A program made the translations under genes and the position numbers. From the NCBI GenBank assembly GCA_031216445.1, contig CM062211.1, forward strand, positions 17,444,001 through 17,508,000: a DNA stretch of 64,000 bases. The letters run 5' to 3'. Source of the stretch: Lateolabrax maculatus (Eukaryota > Chordata > Actinopteri > Acropomatiformes > Lateolabracidae). Below are positions 1 through 12,240 of this stretch, piece after piece (positions within the stretch are counted from its first letter, which is position 1; each line of letters begins with the position of its first letter). Under the pieces are notes generated by a model. It did not search any database. It was not told the DNA's origin and saw only the letters and a program-made list of their open reading frames with translations.

Positions 1-338
1 GACACGCAGGCAGTGTACCCCGAGGGAATGAGGTAAATGAAAGCAACACTTAAACTGCACCAGTTTTCTTTAGGATTGTCTAATTTTTCTACAAACAAAT
101 CTAGGCCACTGGAATCATTTGAAAGAGGCTGTACTTTCCTAAAAAATCTAAACTTAGTGGCCTTCAGGTATGGTTATAGTTCGGCAACAAAAACGAAAGG
201 TTAAATATAGGGAAAAGTATGAGATATGAAAGCTGCTATAGCATTTAGACCACCATGTGAAATCATAGACTGTATATAAAGGACGTATAAAAATGAAGCC
301 AAAAAATCCCGGATACGAGCGCTGCCATCTTGCGCTGG

Positions 339-346
339 TGACGTCA
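339..346. promoter_or_regulatory. Palindromic CRE (TGACGTCA) inside the MITE
   Basis: An exact 8-base TGACGTCA palindrome, the consensus for CREB/ATF dimers, lies in the left half of the inverted-repeat element. The match is direct; function is not shown. Because it is repeat-borne, many genomic copies could carry it. Confidence 0.35.
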
Positions 347-516
347 TGTGGAGCCAAAGTCTCGCAGTAGTGAACGGGGAGCGGAGCCACCGGGAGCCGC
401 GGTATCCACAGACAATAGACAGACAATCAGGGTTATTGAAAGTTAGTTCACTAAAGTTACTCTCCAATGTCCCATCCGCTCTAACATGGAGGGGTTATGA
501 CCTATACTGCACCCAA

Positions 517-529
517 CCACCAGGGGGCA
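517..529 (+). promoter_or_regulatory. CTCF core-like motif in the MITE
   Basis: CCACCAGGGGGCA fits the vertebrate CTCF core CCASYAGRKGGC. It sits in the right half of the inverted-repeat element, so it is a repeat-borne motif. Occupancy is unknown. Confidence 0.4.
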
Positions 530-590
530 ATCGAGATATTTTGGCTTTTGGGGAGTTGTCATGTCGCCCATTTTTATTTACAGTCTAAGA

Positions 591-2716
591 TGGAAACCCA
601 AACAAATGGAAAGCTGTGGTGCTTAGTAGTTATTTGAGGCAATGTGACCCATTACACCTGTGTAATGAAACGTGAATCTCTGCAATACATTCATGATTTT
701 GACAGAAAATGCCAATAATGTCATTCCAAGTTTGAGAGATTGTCTTTACGATGCTGTAGTCCTGGAGGAAGCTCCATCATCATGGAGTTGGAAATGTGAT
801 GACAAATACTCGCTATGCAGTCAGCTCTGTCAGACATCTACAACAGACATGGCCAGTCGAAGAGGAACATCAATCAAATCAAGACAACAGAAGCTCTTTT
901 CCACCATGGACCAATTGAGATATCAGCCATTCCACCTCATAAACCAGGGTTCATCCTGTTGCTGTGGTTTGGGGTGTGATGGAGGGGGCTGTCTCACTAA
1001 AGGTCAGGTGTCAAGTCCCAGCTGCCCGAAGCCCAGCAGGGGGCTGCGGCTGGAACGAGTGGGTTTGGCGATGGGACAGCCGAGGTGTCATTAGGACACA
1101 GTGGGCTCTAACATTAGACCTCATTACTGCTCTCTGATGGATCGGCCCAAATTACATCCTGGCAAAAAGCGCATCTGCCGGTGAGGACCATAACAACTGG
1201 AAATCTCTCTCTCATCTCACATTCACCCATTCTCTGTCGCTCTCCACCTGTGTGTTGTTCGAAATGAAGGCATTTAAAGTCATTATAGAGTAAATAATAT
1301 GTGTTGACAATGGAGCTTGAATAATTGTGGCCACTTTTCCAGGCAAACATCATTATAATAAATAATTTCAGTTTTTTTTTTTTTTTTTTGAACACAGTGA
1401 CATCTTTCTCACACGATTTTCACATCCCCCTCTGTACAGTACAGTATGACTGTCTTTTATCTCTTTTTACAGTAGCAAGACACATGGCTGACATTAAACA
1501 TGCTACATGCAGGAGCTCCTCATGAATATTTCACTGTGAAATTAGGTGTGATGCCTCATTCTAATGCTAGCTTATAAATAAATGCATTTAAACCACTGAA
1601 TGCAGTGAAGGCCAATTGGCTTCTAACTATGATTTGCTCCAAATGTTTGGAGTTTGCAGGTTTGTTTTCCCACACAAAATCTTTAGATGCTGGAGGAAGC
1701 TGTACTGCATGGGGCTAATCCCTGTTATGGATTCCTTCATTCATAATCTTTCATTAAACTCAATCAATTCCGTAATGCCGTATATAAAGAAAGCTCTACG
1801 CTGTACCTATAAATGCCACAAATGCCGTTTTATCTATCTCTTTTTTCCCTTCTCACATTGTGATCCGTCCCTCCATAAATACACATTCTAACACTTACAA
1901 GCACGCCTGTGGCAAGCTGCAGTCGCCCACACGCATCCCAGATTTCATAGATGGGCAGGAATAATTCATTCTTCACATGTCCAATTGGACTGTGGCTGAA
2001 TGTGTTCGTGGTGTGTGTGTGTTTGTGGTGTCTCGCTAGGCTCCATAGCGGGGACATAATGGATCCGCTTTATTCCCCGCGAGTGACCTTTGCCTCCGTG
2101 TGTTATCCTACCGTGTGCAGCCTATTGTTTTGACCCCCAGCAAACAGCAGACTTAGAGGGATCAGGCCCTGCATCAGAGGCTCGGCGGGGCTGGAGGAGG
2201 TGCTGGTAGTGGTGCTGTGGTTGAGGCACACAGTACAAGGGTCAGACTGATGTAACAATTGGCTGGTAAAAGGCTGAAAGCGGTTCTTCCCTAACCTAAA
2301 CCATACTGTAGTTGCCATGCACGGATAGGTAATTGAACATAATGCAGGGTTTCAACATTCTTGTCCCAGATGGACAGCTGCCGTAATAGCAGCAGCATTC
2401 ATTTCTTACTGTTAAAAGCTATTGGCGATGATTACATAGATGCTGAGAGTGGTTAAGGATGGGGAGCTTTCTGATGTTCTAGTGCAGTCAATAAAAAGGC
2501 CTTCCCCTTGTAAGCCATCTTTTTTTAAAGAAAATTAAGTGAAAACAAAATTTTACCTGCCGCCTTCTGCCCTCGTTTGCAGACAAATCCCCCACTGCGT
2601 GTAACAAAAGAGCCGCTCCCCCAACACGTTTGTGATGGACACTCTATTTTGAAGCTAATAAATTGTTTTCCCTCCCCCTTGTTTCCCCAGTGGTGGTCGC
2701 TGCCGCTGCCACCGGC
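591..2716. other. Gene-free stretch
   Basis: No convincing exon, RNA gene or named repeat was found. The interval holds a CTCF-like core, an 18-T run at 1372-1389, and short stop-limited frames of the length expected by chance. Composition is ordinary for intergenic or intronic fish DNA. Confidence 0.6.
1033..1045 (+). promoter_or_regulatory. CTCF core-like motif
   Basis: CCAGCAGGGGGCT matches CCASYAGRKGGC. It is in the same orientation as, and about 0.5 kb from, the motif in the MITE at 517-529. It is not in a recognised repeat. Confidence 0.35.
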
Positions 2717-2743
2717 TTTTATTTATTTATTTATTTATTTTTT
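2717..2743. repeat. (TTTA)n microsatellite
   Basis: A tandem TTTA run of about six units, followed by extra T. Confidence 0.9.
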
Positions 2744-3730
2744 GTGTGCTTCACAGAGCAAACTGGACTCAGTCCATGAACAGTCATGCCTGCAAGTGGA
2801 ACCAGACACGCTGGCTTTTCTCCATGTGTAGTGGTCTGTTGTATGTGCACATGAGGCCCAGTGGGCAAGTACTCTGCAGTTCCTGGCTTTGCTTTAATGA
2901 CCAGTGAACAAACATACTCAAACTGCCATATAGGGAAGGACAGAAGTATAATACACAGAGATAAACTCACATATGAACACAGGCACTACCAGGAAATGAT
3001 CTTGGACCACAGGTCCTGTAGTTGATGTATATCTATAACAGTTGACTGCTGAGGTAGATCTCTTGAGAGATAATAACATCAAAGGAAATGATTCAATCAT
3101 TAGTAGTCCTGTTTTCGTAGGGTTGGCCGCCATTTCTATTTGGTATGATGATTTTTTACTCACCTGTGAACAGCTGTGTTGTAGAAACATGCCAAAAATG
3201 TCTGAAGTCAGTGATTGCTTTGGTGAGTTCAACATTATTATTACAAAACAATAAAATAATACAAAAATTAGACCCAAGTTGAAACTTTCCTTTAAATGTG
3301 TGTTATATTTATGGATAAAACTACAACAGAAGGATCAGAGCTTTCAGCTTAACTTGTCCCTTCTTATTCTTTAGGAGCAAGAAAAGTTATAGAGAGGTAA
3401 TTAAGAATGAAAATATATTGAATGGCTATTGTAGAAAACGAAAACTAGAAAAAGAAGGTATAAAGATAGGCTACTCATGAAGTTACTAATTAGAATCAAG
3501 GTTTGTAACAAGGTTTGGTCCATATCATCACTGATTCTACAACAATGGAAAGTCGACACATTTAATAACTGATCCTGAGAAAACGATGGATTAGCCGCTG
3601 TTGTTCACGGACCCGGTCAGTCCTTCTGCCTTTGGAAATGGAGACAGCACTAGATGGTGACATCACTGCAGGACTTGAAATGGCCAGAGGGTTGCAATCA
3701 ACCATTGGTTGGAAACTTGCTCAAGATCAA

Positions 3731-3802
3731 GCCATTGGCTCGGGGCTTCTGTAGATCCGGACCACCACTGGCCCGGGGCTTTCATTCATCAAGGCCACTG
3801 AA
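3731..3802 (+). repeat. Imperfect 36-bp tandem duplication
   Basis: Two adjacent units share the pattern 'ca(t/c)tggc-c-gggg-ctt' followed by 'atc-g-cac'. Identity is roughly 65-70% by eye. No family is recognised. Confidence 0.35.
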
Positions 3803-4121
3803 TTGCTGCAGGCTCATTGGAACAGTGATCCAATGAGTGTGCCTCTTGTTCCCAAACCCAGTTTTTTAGGCCATGTTAGTAAAAATATGATATTTTATGT
3901 AACCAGACCACATGTTTTTACAGGCAGCATCATAAAATCAGAGCTTATATAAGGCCCTCTTCTGCCGGGCAGCTGATAAAGGTGGGACGTTCGCCAAAAA
4001 AAAAGAAAAGGGAAGGAAAAAATAAAAAACGCTACCCCGCTCCCCCCTCCACACACACTTAACACCCCACACCCCCAGCCTGACACTCACCGGCTGCACC
4101 ACACATGCACCATGGGAACCT

Positions 4122-4135
4122 GTTACCATGGTTAC
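4122..4135. promoter_or_regulatory. RFX X-box-like palindrome
   Basis: GTTACCATGGTTAC has one mismatch to the ideal X-box palindrome GTTNCCATGGNAAC bound by RFX factors. It is followed by GCAACAGC and GGCAACC, extra half-site-like stretches. The match is direct; the role is inferred. Confidence 0.35.
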
Positions 4136-4478
4136 AGCTGGCAACAGCTCCGCTAGGGCCCTGGCAACCCACCACCTACCACCATCTCTGCCGTCAGTTC
4201 TCCCGTTTTCCCTTCTTCACTCTATCTTTATCTCCTCTTTATTCCTTTTTTTCTGTCTCTTTCTGTGGTGTACCTTCTGAAGCCCCCACCCCCCCATCCC
4301 TCCATCCCACCCCCCCATCCCAGCTCCCTCTGCTCCCTCTCAGTCCCTCTGAGGTGTTTTACTGTGGTGTAGATTTCAGGAGCTGTTTTCCCCTCAGTCT
4401 CATTGGACTCATTAGTGTCCTTTACCGAGGCTCCGTCTGTGCTGAGCGTGCAGCAGAGCGCACACACAGGCCTGCGTG

Positions 4479-4484
<6 letters not shown>

Positions 4485-4509
<25 letters not shown>
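4485..4509. repeat. (TG)n microsatellite
   Basis: Uninterrupted TG dinucleotide run. Cysteine/valine-rich frames across it are artefacts. Confidence 0.9.
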
Positions 4510-4705
4510 ATGTTTTTTGAAACTGCGATTGTCTGCCGGCGTGCAGGCGGGTGCACGGCGCTGTGTGTTTTTGTGCATTCCTCAAGCAGGGGCCCGAGCA
4601 GCCCATAATTACGGGAGCTTCAGGCTGATGCTGCCTATGTTTGATTACAGTGATCAAGGGCCAAGTTATGGAGACTAAAAGTGCCATCACCTTGTGTCAG
4701 CACGC

Positions 4706-4722
4706 GTGTGTGTGTGTGTGTG
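4706..4722. repeat. Short (GT)n microsatellite
   Basis: A perfect GT run of about eight units. Confidence 0.85.
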
Positions 4723-5223
4723 GAGAAGCAGGGCAAAGCGAGATAGTTCACATTAACTGGAGCAAAACAAAATCACTCTTTCTGTCAATGGCAAGATGTG
4801 TCGAAATGTTTTTGTAGATTTTTGTTATTTGGTTGTGTTGGCCCTCATTCACACCGCCTGTGGGTTCAGTTTTTAGTGTGTTTGTAATGTGGTGTGTGCC
4901 TTTGCGAGCGAAGTAGTGTAGGAAAACAGAGCAAAGTAAAATATTTATGTCAGAAGTTCACATTAAGAGGAGCAAAGTAAACCGGTGGGAAATGAAATCC
5001 CCCCCTCTGTGTGAATTATAAGCATGTGAGAGCTGCTTCTGCTAACTTTTGAGTTTCATTAAGCCAAATGTAACTCATCTCCTCCAGCTAAACTGGGAAG
5101 GATGAGTTTGTGATTTCTGTGTTGGGCTGAGGAAGGTGTTTGTATCAATGTGCATGAGTGCTCAGCGGTGGCAGGGAGGCAAGCAGAGCCTGTTTAGTGA
5201 GTGTTATGTGTAAGGGTAGACAT

Positions 5224-5345
5224 TGATTGGCGGCCATTTATAAATGATGCTGCATAATGTAGTACATCCCCTCCGATGGCAGTGACTGGCTCAATAAAAC
5301 ATGAGGCCTCCAGTCAGAGGATGAAATATTAAAAGCAGGCAGAAA
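5224..5345. promoter_or_regulatory. Candidate conserved non-coding element
   Basis: A non-repetitive block of balanced composition. It contains a TGATTGGCGG (inverted CCAAT-like) stretch, TTTATAAATGATGC, and ATGAAATATTAAAAG. It contrasts with the GT-rich flanks. This is only a guess from texture, because no cross-species alignment was available. Confidence 0.25.
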
Positions 5346-5830
5346 GGATATAGGAGCCACTTCTCCCGGGGGGGAATGGCTGTGGATGTGTGTGTGTGCA
5401 CATGCCTACTTGTCGGTATGAGCATTTGTAGGACACTTGTCCGGGCTTAAACCAAAAACTGTTATCAAATGTCAGGCCAGCTGGCCAAGAGATGGAGGGT
5501 AAAAAGTCAGTCTGTGGTTAGGCTGGCTAAAGTGTGGCAGGATGCACAGTAGCATAAAGCAGGAGAACTACCAGTTGTAGTGGCTTAATGGAACATTTTG
5601 CGCCTTCATATGGAGCCTGACTCTATAAATGTGACCGCTGGTGTAGTCGCTAACACTGAATGAGAAGCGAGCAGCTGGATCGAGATGCTGCATCTTCCTC
5701 GCACTGTATTGTCACAGACGCCTCCTAAACGACTGCAGATAGCACAAACGGGAGACATCTCGGCCTGTTATCGCATCGCTCCCCATTTCCTTTTGTTGCT
5801 CTGACAAAAAAAATAAATATTCAAATGCCA

Positions 5831-5856
5831 AAAAAAATAAATAAATAAATAAAAAT
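5831..5856. repeat. A-rich (AAAT)n microsatellite
   Basis: A tandem AAAT run with an A-rich lead. Confidence 0.85.
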
Positions 5857-6389
5857 ACAGGAGGGTGAAATGCAAAGCGAGGGGAACTCATTTGCCGGCG
5901 TAGCCGCGCTGCCCGCTGGGCTGGTGAATGGAGAGGAGAGGCTGGAGAATGGTTTGTGTTCAGGGAGCTTCTCCACATTCCACTGCTTGTCATATCCGAT
6001 ACCTCTCTGCCTCTAATAGGGGCACAGGAGAGGACAGGCAGCATCTGCTGTCAAAACCAAATTATCTTCTGTCAACAAAGCAGGAGGGAGAAACCCGGCG
6101 CCTCAGCCAGGCCTGTGGTCACATGTAAACATGCACGGATACTCATACATTTTACAGTTTGACCATTACGGGTCACTTAAAGGACGGCCGGTTGTGATTT
6201 CTGTTATTATTTATTGACTTTTGGCAGTTTTGTGGTCAGAAGTGCGGAGCTGAGCTGTAGCTCCGTTGGAATTTGTGTTGGATTAGGAAGAATATATTAT
6301 CAGCTGGTGTTGTGCCCTGCAGCGCTCTGACAGTTTCATGATGGAGGGGACAGTCCAGAGCTGTCCAGCCACAGACGCTCCCGGGCTCC

Positions 6390-6735
6390 CAAGAGGAAAA
6401 TTATGTCCTTGCGTGGGCAGCACAGAATCACTGTAAGTCAATATATGGCACCTTGAATCAAATTAGCTTGGGAGGAGATACCACATTTCACCGTGTTGCC
6501 CTGAGCCTAAGTGAAGGATTGCCAGCTGTAATAAACAGGTCGGTGATATACGATACGAGAGCTAAATGGAGCCACGTTTTAGCCTTTATGGGAAAGAGCA
6601 CTGCCTACCCAGCCCTGTGTTTTAGGATGCAGCCATCTGCACAGTCCCAACCCTGGCAATTATGTTGGATGACAATCATTCAAAACCACATGCGTTTGGC
6701 TGTCGGAGTAATTGAATTAAAACTGAGATCTCAAT
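6390..6735. promoter_or_regulatory. Candidate conserved non-coding element
   Basis: About 350 bases without simple repeats, with many homeodomain-type cores (CAAATTAGC, GTAATTGAATTAA) and balanced base use. An open frame covers 6453-6812 on the + strand, but it has no splice signals and its peptide resembles no family I know. I therefore favour regulatory over coding DNA. No alignment evidence. Confidence 0.3.
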
Positions 6736-6766
6736 TCAAGTGTTTATGTGATTTGAATCATTTGAC

Positions 6767-6790
6767 CAGACAGACAGACAGACAGACAGA
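6767..6790. repeat. (CAGA)n microsatellite
   Basis: Six tandem CAGA/GACA units. Confidence 0.85.
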
Positions 6791-7557
6791 TATTGAATTG
6801 AATATTTACTAGTAGCTCAATACCACAACATTTTGCTTAACCCTTTATTTCTTAACTTAGATTATACCAATGTTGGAAGAATCTAAGGCATACAGTTGTT
6901 CATGGCTTAATTTAACCAGTATTTTTAAGCTACTTTTTACTGTGGACCATTAAACATACTGCATGGATCAGTCAGGCAACACACTTGGGGGTTGCTACAT
7001 GAACAGTGTTGATATCTGGCATGTAGGCTCTGACATTGTCACTTAATAATAACTTGTGAACTGATAACACGTATGTCTTACAAAAATAACACATGACACA
7101 TTAACAGTGTATGAAGATAGTATGCTCTGTATTTATCACATAAAGTGTACTCCAGCAACCTGACAACTGTTGGAACAGAAAGTGTCTTGACAGGGTCGGC
7201 TGCATGTTCTGCACTTATTTAATAGGAATATCAGCATGGCACCGTATATTGTGGTTTTATATAAACACACCCATGCACACATACCTAGTCATCTCCCCAG
7301 GCTGTTCAGTTTGTTTTCACAACTACCCAGACCCTTGTCCCTCGCTCTCTGTAAGTGCATGTGTCACTTCATTCCCCGGCAGCATCTATTTTTCATGGAG
7401 GTAAATTGCATGGCGACGTTGTGCGCTGAACTCTGCCTCTGTAATCCACACAGATGACCTCTAATAACGTGGCCGTCCACCCCTCCAACACATCAACAGC
7501 TCCAAACCTCAACACCAACACTCCCTCAGTCATTCCAGATATCTCCCAGTTTTTATG

Positions 7558-7870
7558 TGTCCTTTCTGTTACATTTGGTTCCTTCCTTTCTTTCCATCTC
7601 TGTCCCTTCTGCTTTTTTTTCCCATTTTTTTTAAATTTCCTGTTTTCCTTCCCTTTTCGTTTCCCTTTATCTTTTCCTCTCCATTCTTTTGGTTTTCATG
7701 AAAGAAAGGGTATTTCTTCCATGTCCTTTCTACTCTTTTCTCCTGTCCATTTCCCTTTCCTTTACATTCCTTTCTGTTTTCCTCTTCTTCCCCCTTTTCT
7801 TTTCTTTCCCCTTTTCTGTTTCCCTTTCCAATTTCCTTTCCTTTTCAGTTAAATTTCCCTTTCCTGCCTA
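7558..7870 (+). repeat. Polypyrimidine (TTTCC-type) tract
   Basis: About 300 bases of the + strand are overwhelmingly T and C, built from degenerate TTTCCC/CTTTTC words. Only short purine interruptions occur, such as 'atgaaagaaaggg' at about 7698. The F/S/P-rich open frames on the + strand here are by-products. Such purine/pyrimidine asymmetry can support triplex (H-DNA) structure. It is probably a decayed microsatellite. Confidence 0.75.
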
Positions 7871-8549
7871 TTCCCCATCATGAATCTCTCTCTTGCTCTC
7901 AGATGGCTTGTATTCCACGCCAACCTGTACTTCACTGTATCTACAGTATGTGCGTTACAGGTGTTGTAGACTTTGGTGGGTGAGGAGGAAGCCAGTCGCT
8001 CAGGCAGAGTTCACATCCTCTTTGATCTGATGGATACCGGGGCTGAAGACAATAAACAGATGCTTTGATAGCCTGCGGCTCAATACAACCCTCACACTCC
8101 TTTACACTGCAGAGGAGGATACGATATGGCCTCAGGCACATCGTCCCATGCCAGTGTCTTTGTGTGTATTGTGTGTTTAACATATTTTTGTGTGTTTCTC
8201 CTCACTTTCTTATTCAGATTTTATTTATTTACGGTTGGACCGAAGCTTCTTTATTTTGTTCCAATATTCAGCATTTTTTTCTGTGTATTCTCACGTTTTC
8301 GGCCTTTTCAGCAAATCCCCTAAAATGGCCGTTCAAGTGTCAGAGCCCTCTACCAGCCGTAGTAATTAAGATTACTTTTAATTACGTGTCTGTTTGAAGC
8401 AAAGAAGGAAGTCAGGTGATGTTATTATAGCACCACAAAGTCTGCAAAAGGCGGAAGTCTGATGGATCAGTCAACAAAGCTTTTTCGACTTTTTCAAATG
8501 GAGACTGCTGTTTCCTACCGACAGTCACCGTTGGTTTATTTTAGCCAAG

Positions 8550-8700
8550 ACTGCAGTCGTTCCCTGACCTTAAAGAAGTAGTTATTATTGTGACCATGAC
8601 TACAAACATCCCCGTACCTTTAAAGAACTATTCATTTTATCCCAAATCATGGTCTTTCACTAAACTTAAACAAGTCGTTTTTGTCTTAAAATCTTAACCC
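8550..8700 (+). repeat. Dispersed repeat, copy 1 (pairs with about 40.9 kb)
   Basis: The stretch from 'cgttccctgacctt' through 'attattgtgacca' to 'ttcattttatcccaaa' aligns nearly without gaps to 40,905-41,055, at roughly 70% identity by eye. The many TAACC/AACC words resemble a family common in teleosts. No coding capacity; class unknown. Confidence 0.5.
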
Positions 8701-11117
8701 CAGCGTTCTCAGATCATTGAACAGTTTCCAGCTGTGATTCGTAATAGTTTAAGGCACTGACAAACAATGCTGTCAGAAAATGCTTATGTGTCGTTCTGGA
8801 GGGCCTGGACCAACAACATATTTTATCTTAATTTGGAGGACTTGTACATCTTTATGGCTGATCAGCAATGAGATAACTTCGGAAATGTAATTAACTTTTA
8901 ATATGCAAAAAGTTAAACATTTTCTATTCAAGCTGACCATAGCCAAATATCATTATTGCCATGCCATCAATTTTCACCATAAAACAAGTAATCATAGTAA
9001 TTATGTCTGATTGTTGCAGATTGATGCAGTTTTATCGTTGCTGTAGGCTGAAAACCTTGCATGTTTCATTTTCTTAATCTTATGCTTTCAAATAAATTGA
9101 AGGTTTACGTGATTCTCCATCAGTTGATGTTTTTTATTTATAAAACTTTCTCATAGTGTTTTAGATGAAACCAAACTGCACTGTCATTCAGCTTTAACAA
9201 GACGTTTTTCTTAGTTGCTGAAAAATGTGTAGAAATGAAGCTTTTCATCTGACAACAGTGATAGATATATTTTTTTGTGATACCTTTCGTGGTGTGATCC
9301 CGGTCAGTGTGTTTGGATCGGTCGAGGCGTGGCACACATGCTGGATTCACAGCGTCGGTTTCTTTGAATAGCCGGGCTCCTCATGACTAATCACAGACAG
9401 AGACTCCAGGGATGAAAGCTGATCACATATGCTCGACAGTCTGTGTGTCAATAACACGCACACTCATACAGACAGTGACACCTCACAGAAGAACAAACAA
9501 CAGCGAGCGCCGTGATCCTGTCAGCACTTATCATTCTGTCATCCTGAAACTTCTTGTACATGCTTGATGAAACACGTTTTTCACGGTCCTGTACTTTTGA
9601 GTAGATGAAACAAGAAGTAACAAGCAGGTACATGTCCAGCATGTATGGATTTTGCATGCAGATAAATACAGAAAGTATTTTGCTGGGAGTCCTTTGAGCT
9701 GGAGGATTGTCACCAACTGATTTACAGAAAACAAACCTAGTCACTGAAAACCAGCTCAACCAAATCCACTCCGATGTATTGTGTCTCCTGCATCTCCAAC
9801 CCAGTGTTCAGGTTTCCCAATACCTTTTAATAACACAGTGGCTTACCATCAGTGTTTCCTTGGGTTTCATCACATGAAACTGTATCATATCAGTTATGAG
9901 ACAGTGGGGTGACTAGCGATTGCTTAATGTTACTGAAAATACCCTGGAGGGTAAGGGGTTTAAGGCGCTGACCATGAACCGCAACATCCCCTGTTTGAGT
10001 CTGGCCGGGGACTTCTGTTGCACGTCGTTTCCCATCCCTCGCTCCCCTCATTTCCTGCCATCTCTCCACTGTCGCCTAATAACAAAGGCACAACGTGGCC
10101 AAACGATGTTCTAAGAAGCTGCTCAAAATGCGCCCAGTGTTGCAGAGCTAGTTCCCATTTTCAGTCTGATTCATTCTGCCTGTCGTAGCCGTTTGTGGCA
10201 ACTTTTTTGTATTGCATTCAAATATTATACACAACATTTTGGTTGTATTCAACTTGTTATTACTTCACAATTAGTGGCACAGTTGATTGGCTGATACCTC
10301 ATGAATTCTGTTCAGATGCTGTGTCTTGGGGCGTCACTATACAATGAACGTAGTGAGTAACATGTTACCATAACCAACGGCTACAATGGTTGGAACAACA
10401 GAATAAGACCCAGGTTGTTAAAAAAAACTAACAATAAATAACTTTTCCTTTAAAATACATGAGAAACACCAGAGACAGCATGCATGTTCAGCGCTTTTCT
10501 TTGAGGCAATGTTAAGGTTTGTCTTTGGCAAACACAGTATAACACAAAAACACAACACAAAAAAGAAAAAAGGCTCAAGAGGCCAACAACAGGCCACAGT
10601 TGCTGCTTTTTAACAAAAAAAAAATGCTGCTCATTGTTAAAGTCTTAGGCTATCTTGTAATTTCTATTTTATTAAGATATTGATATGTAAAAAAAAGTAC
10701 AGCATTACAAATATATAGCTAAATGAAAATCTGTATGGCTTATGGTAAAATGAATACAGTCAGTCAATCTAATTATCTAATTATAAAATGTTTAAAACTA
10801 AACTTGTAAAAATATCGTAAAGTCTACCACTGACACTTTTTTGTCAAGCTTGAGTCGCTGGGTTGGAGTGTCAGGTAAATGCATATAATATATAAATAGA
10901 AAACTTGTACAAAATCATAAAAGACAGAAATGATGCAAATCAGCACAAGAGAAAATAAATAAGAGAGGAAGGGGGCAGTTAGATTGCTGCTCTGTGCAAC
11001 CGATAATCAGGATTGGGAATGGGGATCTTTAATGGCTGTCAATTAAAAACTAATTAGAGGGTGTAAGCTCAGCTAGATCGGCTATCAGTCCATTTATCAT
11101 CACACAGCTGTCTCAAA
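8701..11117. other. Gene-free stretch
   Basis: No exon, RNA gene or named repeat was seen. Bases 10,540-10,960 are A/T-rich with short A runs. Frames at 9448-9759 and nearby are of chance length. Confidence 0.6.
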
Positions 11118-11277
11118 TACACACACACGCACACACACACACACACATTATCATATAGACATTGTATTCAGTATTTTTTTTTTCAATTATCTCAGCTCTG
11201 CCTCTGTTTCTGCCCCTCCAACGTTTGTGCACAACAGAAACATGCATGCATACACGCACACACCTGCACACCCGAGC

Positions 11278-11329
<52 letters not shown>
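11118..11329. repeat. Two (CA)n microsatellites
   Basis: An interrupted CA tract at about 11,118-11,147 and a perfect run of about 25 units at 11,279-11,329. They are separated by about 130 bases that include further CA-rich words. Histidine/threonine and cysteine/valine frames across them are artefacts. Confidence 0.9.
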
Positions 11330-11330
<1 letters not shown>

Positions 11331-11761
11331 CAGCAGCAAACACAGTAAATACATATGGAGCTCATTCAGCACCAAGCCAGCTGTAATAGACACATTCCCT
11401 CCTCCATCTCTTTCATTTACCAAGACAGAATTGCCTCTGAATTGATGGTAAATAGTGGAATTTGACCCAAATGTATCTCTATAAATTGCTGGAAACAGAC
11501 AGACAAATGAAAACACATGACCTGATGAAATTGCAGAAATAAAAATTCAACGAATGACTTGTACCATGACAACCAATTAGTGACAAATGGATGTATATAT
11601 CTCCAGGGACATCAATCTAATTTCCAAGTAGCATGTTTAGTAGAAGCACAAGTACATGGGGGTCTAGTGACTCTGCATTTCAGGTCTTGTATAATGTACT
11701 CTGACAGAAACCTTTGATTTACTCTTCAGTGTATAGAGGTTCAACCTGAAATGTCATCAAC

Positions 11762-12240
11762 CTTTAAAGGACTATTAAGAAATACGCTTATTTCCTTTTT
11801 TTTTTGATAGTGAGGAGAGGCGACCAATATTAATCATGTCTGTGTAATAAGTTAGGAGCTGGAGTGTGTTTTTGCCTAGCTTAGCATAAATACTGCACCT
11901 GCCTCCAGCCAACTAGTGAGGTTGTTTCCAAAGTGAAGAAAATGCCAACGAACACATCTCAAGCTCAGTAATTAACACACTGTAATTAACCTGTATATTA
12001 ACAGAAATGTAAAAACAACAGTTTGTGGGAGATTAAGTGCCGGAACAATTTCTTGGCAAACAACAGCTGGGTGAAGTGACTGCTTGCAGCTTTCCAGAGT
12101 CTTGTTGTCACGGTGAGGTTGCCAGGTTTGGTACCATCACGCCTGTACAGAGACCAAAACCAAAACCTCTGCTTACTGACAACATCTGGCAACCTGTGCT
12201 GTAGCCGAAAAGTGTGGTTCCTTCGCCGGTGTTTTCACAA
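11762..12240. repeat. Common teleost dispersed repeat
   Basis: Contains, in order, words I recognise from a ubiquitous spiny-rayed-fish repeat: 'cgcttatttcctt', 'catgtctgtgtaataag', 'agcttagcataaa', 'aacagaaatgtaaaaacaac', 'agtttgtgg', 'gtgccggaacaatttcttgg', 'gttgccaggtttgg'. It is diverged and non-autonomous. A minus-strand open frame at 11,998-12,192 lies wholly inside it and is not a gene. The transposon class is not determined. Confidence 0.6.

Larger units (their letters stand above)
264..590. mobile_element. MITE-like non-autonomous element with terminal inverted repeats
   Basis: The left end begins CATAGACTGTATATAAAGG. The reverse complement of the right end begins TCTTAGACTGTAAATAAA, so the two ends form an imperfect inverted repeat of about 15 bases. 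The interior contains a 'caccagggggcaatcgagat' stretch and a 'gttgtcatgtcgcccat' stretch, which I associate with a repeat very common in teleost genomes. No transposase frame is present, so it is non-autonomous. The open frames in this interval on both strands belong to the repeat and are not genes. The superfamily cannot be assigned from sequence alone, and exact target-site duplications are unclear. Confidence 0.6.
2745..4484. other. Gene-free stretch
   Basis: No exon is supported. It contains a weak 36-bp tandem duplication (3731-3802), an X-box-like palindrome (4122-4135) and a pyrimidine-rich tract at 4197-4346. The long open frames on both strands at about 4.1-4.6 kb come from that low-complexity tract and the adjacent TG repeat. 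Confidence 0.55.

Noticed and set aside
4105..4608. 167-codon + frame
   Set aside because: It is made from a pyrimidine-rich tract followed by a TG microsatellite (CVCVCV).
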